Source: Thiotrichaceae bacterium (GTDB lineage Bacteria > Pseudomonadota > Gammaproteobacteria > Thiotrichales > Thiotrichaceae). Taken from it: 64,000 bases of DNA. The notes beneath the pieces are model-generated. The model made no database searches. It had not been told where the DNA came from and worked only from the letters and a program-made list of their open reading frames with translations. This document shows, one piece after another, positions 50,877 through 58,617 of the stretch (position 1 is its first letter; the number at the start of each line of letters is the position of its first letter). A program made the position numbers and the translations under genes. The DNA lies in NCBI GenBank assembly GCA_026991755.1, contig JALXAX010000087.1, forward strand, positions 1-64,000, written 5' to 3'.

Positions 50877-52382
50877 ATGTGTGGATTAGTAGGTGCTATT
50901 AGCCAAGAGCCAGTTAATCAATCAATTTATGATGCATTAACGGTGCTTCAGCATCGTGGGCAAGATGCGGCAGGAATCATTACCAGTGATGGTAAACGAT
51001 TATATATAAGACGTGGTAATGGTTTAGTGCGAGATGTCTTTTATACGAAACATATGAAGCGCTTACAAGGCAATATGGGCGTGGGGCATGTGCGTTATCC
51101 TACCGCTGGTTCTTCATCAGTATCGGAAGCTCAGCCTTTTTATGTGAATTCTCCCTATGGGATATCACTTGCACATAATGGCAATTTAACGAATGCACGA
51201 GAGTTAAAGCATGAGTTATACGAGCAAGACAAGCGTCATATCAATACGGATTCAGACTCAGAAATATTGTTAAATGTTTTTGCTCAAGAGTTATCCAGGC
51301 AAGACTCTTATAAAGTAACTAAAGAAGACATATTTACCGCTGTCACTGGAGTTTTTGATCGATGCAAGGGTGGATATGCCGTTGCTTTAATGATTACTCG
51401 TGATGGTATCGTTGGATTTCGTGATCCAAATGGTATACGACCATTATGTTACGGCGCGAGAGAAACCAAAACAGGCATCGATTATATGATCGCCTCAGAA
51501 AGTGTTGCTCTTGTCACTCAAGGTTATGACCTAATTAGAGATATTGAGCCAGGCGAAGCTATTTATATTACCAAGAAAGGTGATGTTCATACCCAGCAAT
51601 GTTCAGATAAGGCGCGTTACAGCACCTGTATTTTTGAGTATGTGTATTTCTCAAGGCCTGACTCCATTATTGATGATGTTTTTGTGCACAAAGCCAGAAT
51701 GCGCATGGGCCACAAGATGGCAGAAAGAATTCAACGAGAATGGCCTGATAATGATATCGATGTAGTTATAGCAATCCCAGATACCAGTAGGACTTCAGCT
51801 GCAGAGATAGCAGCAACACTGGATATTAAGTATCGAGAAGGCTTTATTAAAAATCGCTATATTGGTCGTACGTTTATCATGCCTGGGCAGAAAGAACGTA
51901 AAAAATCGGTTCGCATGAAGCTTAATCCTATTGATTTAGAATTTGATGGAAAGAATGTGTTACTCGTTGATGATTCAATAGTGCGGGGCACAACATCGAA
52001 AGAAATTGTACAGATGGCTCGCTCCTCAGGTGCCAAAAAAGTCTACTTTGCATCCGCTTCACCTCCCATTAGATACCCCAATATTTATGGTATCGATATG
52101 CCTGCTGCGGATGAACTGATTGCACATGGTAAGACCGAAGAGGAAGTAGCAGAAGCTATTGGTGCAGACCGAATGATTTATCAGACGTTAGAAGATTTGA
52201 TAGATTCTGTAAGAGAAGGCAATAGTAACTTAAAGCAGTTTGATACCTCCGTTTTTACGGGGGATTACATCACAGGTGAAGGGGATGAATACTTTAGCGA
52301 ATTGCAAAAAGAAAGAAATGATAATGCCAAACTGAATCGAGAAAATGAGGCTGCCATTGATCTTTCTGATACGGATAAATGA
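50877..52382 (+). CDS. purF: Amidophosphoribosyltransferase
   Basis: PurF makes phosphoribosylamine from PRPP and glutamine, the first committed step of purine synthesis. The start is taken as ATG 50877 so that after Met removal Cys2 (MCGLVGAI) is the glutaminase nucleophile; a TTG two codons earlier would bury it. The glutaminase domain has [14 protein letters not shown] and AHNGNLTNA. The PRPP loop is [16 protein letters not shown] (about 363-378). There are 501 residues, normal for the family. It overlaps the next gene by 4 bp. Confidence 0.96.
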   Translation: MCGLVGAISQEPVNQSIYDALTVLQHRGQDAAGIITSDGKRLYIRRGNGLVRDVFYTKHMKRLQGNMGVGHVRYPTAGSSSVSEAQPFYVNSPYGISLAHNGNLTNARELKHELYEQDKRHINTDSDSEILLNVFAQELSRQDSYKVTKEDIFTAVTGVFDRCKGGYAVALMITRDGIVGFRDPNGIRPLCYGARETKTGIDYMIASESVALVTQGYDLIRDIEPGEAIYITKKGDVHTQQCSDKARYSTCIFEYVYFSRPDSIIDDVFVHKARMRMGHKMAERIQREWPDNDIDVVIAIPDTSRTSAAEIAATLDIKYREGFIKNRYIGRTFIMPGQKERKKSVRMKLNPIDLEFDGKNVLLVDDSIVRGTTSKEIVQMARSSGAKKVYFASASPPIRYPNIYGIDMPAADELIAHGKTEEEVAEAIGADRMIYQTLEDLIDSVREGNSNLKQFDTSVFTGDYITGEGDEYFSELQKERNDNAKLNRENEAAIDLSDTDK

Positions 52383-52987
52383 AGTCCAGCCTAAATCCTC
52401 GCCTAAGTATAGAAAAGGCTATTCAGCAGATTGAGGTATTTAGGTCTAAAAGCAAAGAAATTGATGGTATTGAAGTAAGTGCTAGTTATGTTTTTCTGCT
52501 TGTTTCTGTTTCAGAGCAAAACCTTTTATTGATTAAGGGAAATAAAGTCATCGATAAATATCCCATCTCGACAGCGCTTAATGGGGTGGGCAATAAAGAG
52601 AACAGTGGAAAAACACCACTTGGCATACATCGCATTGCCGAAAAAATAGGTGCTGATGCACCATTAGGGACTGTCTTCAAAGCTAGAGTTAGTACGCATG
52701 AAACAACGCCTATCTTGTTGACTAATGAAGAGTATAGTTCTATTGATGCCATCACAACACGAGTCCTATGGTTAGATGGGCTAGAGACAGGAAAGAACAA
52801 AGGCTATAGTGAAGATGGTCAAACCCTTATTGATTCTTATCAGCGTTATATTTATATCCATGGTACAGATGAAGAATGGCGGCTAGGCAAGCCTGTATCA
52901 CATGGCTGTATTCGTATGTCTAATCACGCAATCACAAAATTGTATGATAAAGTGTGGGTTAATACTCTGGTTGTTATCATCGAATAA
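52379..52987 (+). CDS. L,D-transpeptidase (YkuD) domain protein
   Basis: A 202-residue protein with the YkuD catalytic block [20 protein letters not shown]: His about 160, the SHGC cysteine about 176, then Arg. [22 protein letters not shown] segment, split here as ISTALNGVG and SGKTPLGIH, is also typical. These enzymes make or swap 3-3 crosslinks or attach lipoproteins in peptidoglycan. There is no clear signal peptide; the hydrophobic part is internal (about 36-54). It overlaps purF by ATGA, an unusual partner. Confidence 0.85.
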   Translation: MKSSLNPRLSIEKAIQQIEVFRSKSKEIDGIEVSASYVFLLVSVSEQNLLLIKGNKVIDKYPISTALNGVGNKENSGKTPLGIHRIAEKIGADAPLGTVFKARVSTHETTPILLTNEEYSSIDAITTRVLWLDGLETGKNKGYSEDGQTLIDSYQRYIYIHGTDEEWRLGKPVSHGCIRMSNHAITKLYDKVWVNTLVVIIE

Positions 52988-53064
52988 CACTTTGTCCTAA
53001 ACTTACTACTTACACCGTAAGTTTGGCAATAATAGAGTGGCTCATTCTTAAAGGCGGTCTGGTA

Positions 53065-53838
53065 ATGAAAAATATACGATATACTAAAACAATGCTTTCT
53101 TCGATGAAAGTAGTTGGAGTTATGGCTTTGATGCTACCTGTAACAGGTTTTTCAAACCCTTCTGCTGGAAGTTTTCCAACAGCACCGCAAATGGCAGCAC
53201 CTGCACAGTTTCCACAAATACAAGCGCCGAGTATGCCCACGATGCAAACGCCTTGGCAACAACAGCCAGTACAACAACCGCAAGTGTACCAAGGTTATCA
53301 GCAAAGCTATCCCTACTACCAGATGCCCTATACGCCTTATACCTCTATGCCATTGATGCAGCAGCCTGCTTATAATTACTACCCCTATCAGCAGAATAAA
53401 ACGTACTCGCAAAACCCAATGAATTTTAATACACCGAATTATCAGTTCTCTAAAATGACACCGTTTGGGAACGGTTTTTCACCGACTTCTGTGTTTAATA
53501 ATAACAATTTCCCGACACCCTGGAGCAACAGCAATAACTGGAACCCATGGAGTAATGGCAATAATCAACAAATGCCTTTTTTCTCTCAGAACAACAATAC
53601 TAATAAGAAACATGCATGGGGTGACGTAAGACACATTTGGCCAGATTTCTACACCGAGTTTACGGATGAATTCTGGGATAAATCAACCAATGGTCCTTAT
53701 GATATGGGACGTATGCCAGGTGGGTGGCGAGCACCATCATTAAGCTCTCCAGACCCAGTAACGGTAGGTGATGCAGTACTTAACCAGTTTCCACCGATGA
53801 TGGAAGAAATGGGAAATATGATGGATTTCACCAACTAG
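53065..53838 (+). CDS. Exported Pro/Gln/Asn/Tyr-rich protein of unknown function
   Basis: I do not recognise the family with certainty. A signal peptide (about 1-30, ALMLPVTGFS) is followed by a low-complexity region (about 35-185) with QQQPVQQPQVYQGYQQSYPY, PYTPYTSMPLM and repeated WSN/NNNW motifs. The C-terminal domain is compact and acidic-aromatic: WGDVRHIWPDFYTEFTDEFW, then RMPGGWRAPSLSSPDPVTVG. The composition recalls sulfur-globule envelope proteins of sulfur oxidisers, but this is only a resemblance. The frame extends upstream to 53023; ATG 53065 begins the signal. Confidence 0.55.
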   Translation: MKNIRYTKTMLSSMKVVGVMALMLPVTGFSNPSAGSFPTAPQMAAPAQFPQIQAPSMPTMQTPWQQQPVQQPQVYQGYQQSYPYYQMPYTPYTSMPLMQQPAYNYYPYQQNKTYSQNPMNFNTPNYQFSKMTPFGNGFSPTSVFNNNNFPTPWSNSNNWNPWSNGNNQQMPFFSQNNNTNKKHAWGDVRHIWPDFYTEFTDEFWDKSTNGPYDMGRMPGGWRAPSLSSPDPVTVGDAVLNQFPPMMEEMGNMMDFTN

Positions 53839-53889
53839 ATGGTGAAAATACAGTTAGCATATAGCTAGAACAAAGGGGAAAAGAAAAAT

Positions 53890-55161
53890 ATGATCATCAA
53901 TAATAAAATAATAATGGGATCTGTTGTGATAATGAGTAGCTTGATTTCGGGCTGCTCATCAAACACGGTGAAGGGAAATAAGCTTGAAAAAGTTAAAGTT
54001 GCTCAGCCATCTAATTTGGATAAAACTTTTAGAGTTAAGGCAGTGCCAATTGCTCAGCCCGCTAAAGAAATAGTTCAGCCTAAAAAGGTGGTTAGGACAG
54101 CACCTCGGAAGCAGGTTAGAAAAATTGTAAGACGTGCAGCTGTTAAGCCAGTACAGAAAGGCTCTTGGGGTAAACAATATGCAAATAACTTGACGGGTGA
54201 TTTTTCAGGTAATCCTCAGACACTAGCATTCATCAATAAAATGTCGAGCAAGCATGGATTTGATCGTCGTTATTTGAATTACCTTTTCTCCAATACTCGT
54301 AAAACAGCTTTCCTAGAGAAAATGGCTTATCAGGATGCATTTCCAATCAAGCGTACCCGCAAGTCGAGAGATGGACGCTGGTCGCGCTACAGAAATAATT
54401 TTCTAAATGATAGGACCATTAATAAAGGCGTGCAATTCTGGCGACAGAACAGGGTAGCATTACAGCAAGCAGAGCGCCGTTTTGGTGTTCCACAAGAATA
54501 CATTTTGGGGATCATTGGAGTTGAAACACGCTATGGCGGCAATGTTGGAACAAATCGCGCCATTGATGCTTTATCAAATATGGGCTTCAACAATCCTCGC
54601 AGAGGAAAGTATTTCCAAAGCGAGTTGGAAAGCTATTTATTGATGACGCGTAGAACAGGTCTCAACCCTTTACAACCCAAGGCATCTTATGCGGGTGCAC
54701 TAGGTTTATGTCAATTTATGCCTAGCAACATTAAGCGTTATGGCGTGGACCACGATCGAAGTGGTTCATGTAACCTGTGGAATCCAGCTGATGCTATAGG
54801 TAGTGTGGCAAATTACTTTCGTAAACATGGTTGGAGAAAAGGGGGTGCAGTGGCGGTAAGGGCCATTACCGAGGGTAATAAGCATCGCAACTTCAAATCA
54901 AGTTATAAAAAGACACATAGCTTATCGAAGATGCAACGAAATGGAATTATGCCTGTTGGTGCGATGGATCAAACCGTGCGGTTACTAAAAATGAACACTT
55001 ATGGGGCAGACGAAGTTTGGCTCGCAGGTCACAACTTTTATGTAATTACCCGATATAATCATAGTAAACGATATGCAATGGCCGTTCACCAGCTGGCTCA
55101 AGCGCTTAAGAAGCGTATGAAAGGTGGTCGATTACCACGAATGGCAAGTTTAGACTTATAA
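53890..55161 (+). CDS. mltB: Lytic murein transglycosylase B-like lipoprotein
   Basis: MltB cleaves peptidoglycan glycan strands to 1,6-anhydro ends. The lipobox LISGC puts Cys at 22. A basic Lys/Arg-rich linker (about 55-95) precedes the SLT domain. The catalytic Glu is in GIIGVETRYGG (about 212), with YAGALGLCQFMPSN (about 264-277) and NLWNPADAIGSVANYF also conserved. The protein has 423 residues, slightly longer than E. coli MltB because of the linker. It follows the low-complexity exported protein gene by 51 bp. Confidence 0.92.
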   Translation: MIINNKIIMGSVVIMSSLISGCSSNTVKGNKLEKVKVAQPSNLDKTFRVKAVPIAQPAKEIVQPKKVVRTAPRKQVRKIVRRAAVKPVQKGSWGKQYANNLTGDFSGNPQTLAFINKMSSKHGFDRRYLNYLFSNTRKTAFLEKMAYQDAFPIKRTRKSRDGRWSRYRNNFLNDRTINKGVQFWRQNRVALQQAERRFGVPQEYILGIIGVETRYGGNVGTNRAIDALSNMGFNNPRRGKYFQSELESYLLMTRRTGLNPLQPKASYAGALGLCQFMPSNIKRYGVDHDRSGSCNLWNPADAIGSVANYFRKHGWRKGGAVAVRAITEGNKHRNFKSSYKKTHSLSKMQRNGIMPVGAMDQTVRLLKMNTYGADEVWLAGHNFYVITRYNHSKRYAMAVHQLAQALKKRMKGGRLPRMASLDL

Positions 55162-55217
55162 GCTAGCTAGCTATTAGCAGCAGCATTAAAGTCCTCTCAA
55201 GTCGCACAGGTCTAATT

Positions 55218-55247
55218 GGAGATAATTAATCAAGTGATTATCTCCTT
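55218..55247 (+). terminator. Terminator overlapping the hisC 3' end
   Basis: GGAGATAAT/ATTATCTCC with a 10-nt loop is followed by TTTAAT. It lies 57 bp after mltB. The right arm is also the last codons of hisC on the other strand, whose stop is at 55230-55232. Confidence 0.6.
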
Positions 55248-56291
55248 TAATGCTCGACTTAAACTACTCATCTCATCATCTGTTCCTATGGTAATTCTCA
55301 AATAACCATCAATACGTGGTGCATTAAAATAACGTACCAAAATGCCCTTATTTTTTAATTGTAGATAAAGAGATTCAGCCTCAAACCCTTGGGGTGGTTT
55401 TGCAAAGACAAAGTTTGCACTAGAAGGAATAACCTCAAAACCCAACGCTTCCAACGCCGTTGTAGCCTTTTCACGAGTGGCAATGATCTTTTGCCGATTC
55501 TTATCAAAGTTGGCGACATCTTTAATTGAAGCGGTCGCTCCCGCAATAGCGTTACGAGCTAATGCATAGGGATGAAATGAATTTTTAACACGTTCCAAGC
55601 CTTCGATAAGGGCACTGTTACCAACCGCAAATCCAACCCGTAAGCCCGCTAAAGAACGTGATTTAGAAAAGGTCTGTACGACTAATAAGTTGTCATATTG
55701 GTTGATGAGTGAGATAGCGCTATCTGCACCAAAATCCACATAGGCCTCATCAATGACGATGACCGAATTAGGATGAGCTTGTAAAAATTGTTCGATCACC
55801 TCAAGAGATAAGGCTTTGCCTGTTGGGGCATTAGGGTTGGGGAAGATAATCCCTCCATTCTCTTTAGGATAATCCTTAATATCAATCTCAAAATTATCCG
55901 TCAACGGAATTTGCATAGACTCGATATCGAATAACTTGCAGTAAACAGGATAAAAGCTATAGCTAATATCGGGGAATAACAGAGGCGCATCATGCTTGAG
56001 CAAAGCAACAAAGGTGTGAGCAAGCACCTCATCGGAGCTGTTGCTGACAAAGACATTAGTTATGTCCACCGAGTAAAACTCAGCAATAGCACTTTTTAGA
56101 TCCGTTGCACTGGGGTCTGAATACAGTCTTAAATCGTCCCCGCTTGCTGCGATAATAGCTTGCTGTACAGCCTCAGAAGGCGGGTAAGGATTCTCATTAG
56201 TATTCAATTTAATATATTGAACATCTTTAGGTTGCTCGCCAGGTGTATAGGGGGTTAGTTGGTGAATGCGATCACTCCAAAATTGGCTCAT
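55230..56291 (-). CDS. hisC: Histidinol-phosphate aminotransferase
   Basis: HisC transaminates imidazole-acetol phosphate in histidine synthesis. The protein has 353 residues, fold type I. It opens SDRIHQLTPYTPGEQP and contains IKLNTNENPYPPS (about 27-39). The PLP lysine is in FSKSRSLAGLRVGF (about 210), and the C-terminal arginine is in GYLRITIG. No other his gene is adjacent. It is convergent with mltB and divergent from the LCIB-like gene. Confidence 0.92.
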   Translation of the reverse strand: MSQFWSDRIHQLTPYTPGEQPKDVQYIKLNTNENPYPPSEAVQQAIIAASGDDLRLYSDPSATDLKSAIAEFYSVDITNVFVSNSSDEVLAHTFVALLKHDAPLLFPDISYSFYPVYCKLFDIESMQIPLTDNFEIDIKDYPKENGGIIFPNPNAPTGKALSLEVIEQFLQAHPNSVIVIDEAYVDFGADSAISLINQYDNLLVVQTFSKSRSLAGLRVGFAVGNSALIEGLERVKNSFHPYALARNAIAGATASIKDVANFDKNRQKIIATREKATTALEALGFEVIPSSANFVFAKPPQGFEAESLYLQLKNKGILVRYFNAPRIDGYLRITIGTDDEMSSLSRALKEIIT

Positions 56292-56358
56292 GCTTAGCTC
56301 TGTGTGTTATCTTTAAAAGTAATTTGAAACGATACTAAAATCACGGCAGGCAAGCAAT

Positions 56359-57465
56359 ATGATTATGAATTTACGGTTAAAGTCGATTCTCGGTAATTTT
56401 AAAATAGAAGACCATACGCTTGAATACGAAGACTTTATAGGACGGTTCTTTAATATGTGTATTGATGAGGGCATGAAGTATGGAAAAATCGTGCCTTCAC
56501 GGGCTTTTTGCTCGGATGAGAGTCAGGGTTTTCCCATTATTTTAATCACCAAACACTTTGGTGCCTTCCCTTTTGATCATGGGCTGGTTGGTGGGATTAT
56601 GGCAAAAGGGCGTAACGTAGCTTACACACATCACGGTAAGGATCTTGCTATCTTTCAGGCAAGTCATGTGGGATATGATGCAGAAACGGGGCATTTTGGA
56701 AAATATCGTAGGTTGCAAACAGCAGATAGTCATATGTCATCAAACTGTGGAAAGGTGCACTCTGTATTAGATTGGTATCAAACAGAGTATGATTTTGCTA
56801 GGGAAAACACCTTATTACAGATTGTTGACAATAAGCATTACATCACCATAGACAATCAGCTATTGGAGCAGGAATATGATGATGGATTGTTTCTTAAACT
56901 AGACTCATTAATTCAACCTCCAAAAGAGGGTGAGAGTAGGGAGCCAGAAAGGATACTAAGTACCTCAAAAGTATTTCGTGCGTCAGATGAGCTGATTGCT
57001 TTTCTAAAAGAGCGTTCATTTATTTGGGTGGAGGAATATGCAAAGCCCTTTGGGCGTTTCTTAAAGCCAGAACTTTTTAAGTTTAAGCACGCGATTGAGG
57101 ATGTTGACCACGTAGGCCACAACTTGCATGAATATATGCCCTGGATAGTAACATCGCGTGAGCCTATGCTAAGTGCGGCAGAAGTTAATGTGCAAATAGA
57201 GTTCGATAAAAGCTATCGTAGGATTGTAAAAGAACCTGCTTATGAAGGAAGAAATCTAATTTACATTGCAGGGTTAAATATTGATTATTCACCTGAGGAA
57301 GGCCAACTCTTTTCCAAAACCCAGTTTGTGCCCTGGGCGTGCTATATACAACATGAAGATGGAACGCACGAAGTGATAGAACAGGATGCACTGTATGAGC
57401 GTCTACTTTCTTGTGATAGCTATAACCCACATACGGCTGATATGAGTGAGGCTTTAGGGCAGTAG
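56359..57465 (+). CDS. LCIB/C-like beta-carbonic anhydrase domain protein (putative)
   Basis: A 368-residue soluble protein. Residues 45-135 show the three metal-ligand blocks of the LCIB-type beta-carbonic anhydrases of algae: SRAFCSDESQGF (Cys51, Asp53), FQASHVGYDAETGHFG (His103) and SSNCGKVHS (Cys130). Canonical beta enzymes use Cys-x-Asp-x-Arg, then His and Cys. The Arg partner is not obvious here. The C-terminal 200 residues have no motif I can name. If correct it interconverts CO2 and bicarbonate, useful for autotrophic CO2 fixation. A recall-based pattern match; a non-catalytic homologue is possible. Confidence 0.6.
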   Translation: MIMNLRLKSILGNFKIEDHTLEYEDFIGRFFNMCIDEGMKYGKIVPSRAFCSDESQGFPIILITKHFGAFPFDHGLVGGIMAKGRNVAYTHHGKDLAIFQASHVGYDAETGHFGKYRRLQTADSHMSSNCGKVHSVLDWYQTEYDFARENTLLQIVDNKHYITIDNQLLEQEYDDGLFLKLDSLIQPPKEGESREPERILSTSKVFRASDELIAFLKERSFIWVEEYAKPFGRFLKPELFKFKHAIEDVDHVGHNLHEYMPWIVTSREPMLSAAEVNVQIEFDKSYRRIVKEPAYEGRNLIYIAGLNIDYSPEEGQLFSKTQFVPWACYIQHEDGTHEVIEQDALYERLLSCDSYNPHTADMSEALGQ

Positions 57466-57563
57466 TATAAGACGCTGAACAAGTCATGTTCTATCAGGTA
57501 GTGTTGAGTATTGATATAGATTGTCAAATCACCTTGGTAATAGGGGAGATTAGGCAAGCTAAG

Positions 57564-58208
57564 CTAGGCAACAGAGCTGCTCTGCATTGAAAAGTTTTTT
57601 AGTGAATCTAAATCTACAATTTTAATGTGGCAGCGGGTTAGTTTGATTAGCCCTTTTGACTCAAGCTTTCTTAGAGAGCGGCTTGCTACTTCTCTGCTTG
57701 TTCCGACCTCATTGGCAATGCACTGATGAGTTGCCTGTACTGTTTCTTGAGCATTGCGCCGACAAAGAAGGTTTGCTATTCGTGAGTCCATGCAGTTAAA
57801 GACTATGTTATCAGTAAGCTTAATCAACTTGGTCAGCTCGTGTGTTAATTGATGAAAAATATAGGATTGCCAAACAATATCTTCTCTCAACCAAATGCGT
57901 ACTTGCTCGGCAGGGATGACATAAGCAGTTGCTTCATTTTCGGCTTCAAGAATAGCGGGAAACTCTGTTTCATTGAGTATGCAAGAAACTGTTAAGCTAC
58001 AGCACTCACCTGAATTAACACGATATAGTGTATACATACGTCCATCGGCAGAAACTTTATAAGCTCTGAGACAGCCAGAGGCTACCACTAATAAATTAGA
58101 GCATAAGCTTTCCATTTCATGGATGGTTTGTCTAGGGGTGAGCCTGATCTCATGAATCTGATCTTTATAGTGTTCAATAAGAACATGTGGTATTTCTAGA
58201 GCGCTCAT
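57564..58208 (-). CDS. Crp/Fnr family transcription regulator
   Basis: A 214-residue regulator with an N-terminal cyclic-nucleotide-binding-like sensor (about 15-120; RAYKVSADGRMYTLYRVNSGE). A C-terminal winged helix has ATHQCIANEVGTSREVASRS and LRKLESKGLI (about 155-185). Five or more cysteines occur in the sensor half (SGECCSLTVSC at about 67-77), but the spacing is not the N-terminal Fnr cluster. A redox or cluster role is possible. It follows, on the same strand, a nine-heme cytochrome gene with a 409-bp gap. Confidence 0.88.
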   Translation of the reverse strand: MSALEIPHVLIEHYKDQIHEIRLTPRQTIHEMESLCSNLLVVASGCLRAYKVSADGRMYTLYRVNSGECCSLTVSCILNETEFPAILEAENEATAYVIPAEQVRIWLREDIVWQSYIFHQLTHELTKLIKLTDNIVFNCMDSRIANLLCRRNAQETVQATHQCIANEVGTSREVASRSLRKLESKGLIKLTRCHIKIVDLDSLKNFSMQSSSVA

Positions 58209-58617
58209 TGTATTAAATAATAGAGATGACGTAGCTTGATCGTTCGATACAGGGTCTCTGGGTGCGCTTTGATATTTATTGGTTTGGTTTAACTGCAGCC
58301 CAGTGGATAATTTGTGATTTTATTCCCAGTTGTTAAGGGTAAGAGTAGTAATATAGCTGTTTACCGTCAAGAGGTTTAGCTCGATTGGCCAATGAACTTT
58401 TTAACCATCCTAATAGTTTTATTTTATAGCTCTTGATTTAAAAAGTGTTTTAGGAGGTCACAATGGTTGGGTGCTCTCAAAGTCGACTTTAATCCCCGTT
58501 GGGCGTGAGAAGGTAAGTAGTAGGTGAGGTGGCTTGCTATGGAGAAGTTTATCGGGTCAAATAATTAGGGGTGGAAATAATTCCACCCCTAAGAGGTTAG
58601 CATACGCTGGAGTCGGA
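58209..58617. other. Intergenic region between cytochrome and Crp/Fnr genes
   Basis: No large gene is present. Visible are a hairpin at 58565-58592 and, on the plus strand, AGGAGG five bases before ATG 58463, opening a 9-codon frame (MVGCSQSRL, stop at 58490-58492). The minus-strand promoter of the regulator gene should lie in its left part. Confidence 0.45.
58565..58592 (-). terminator. Terminator-like hairpin after the multiheme cytochrome gene
   Basis: TTAGGGGTGGAA/TTCCACCCCTAA is a perfect 12-bp stem with a 4-nt loop, 26 bp downstream of the cytochrome stop on the minus strand. The following sequence AATTATTTG is a weak T run. Confidence 0.65.
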
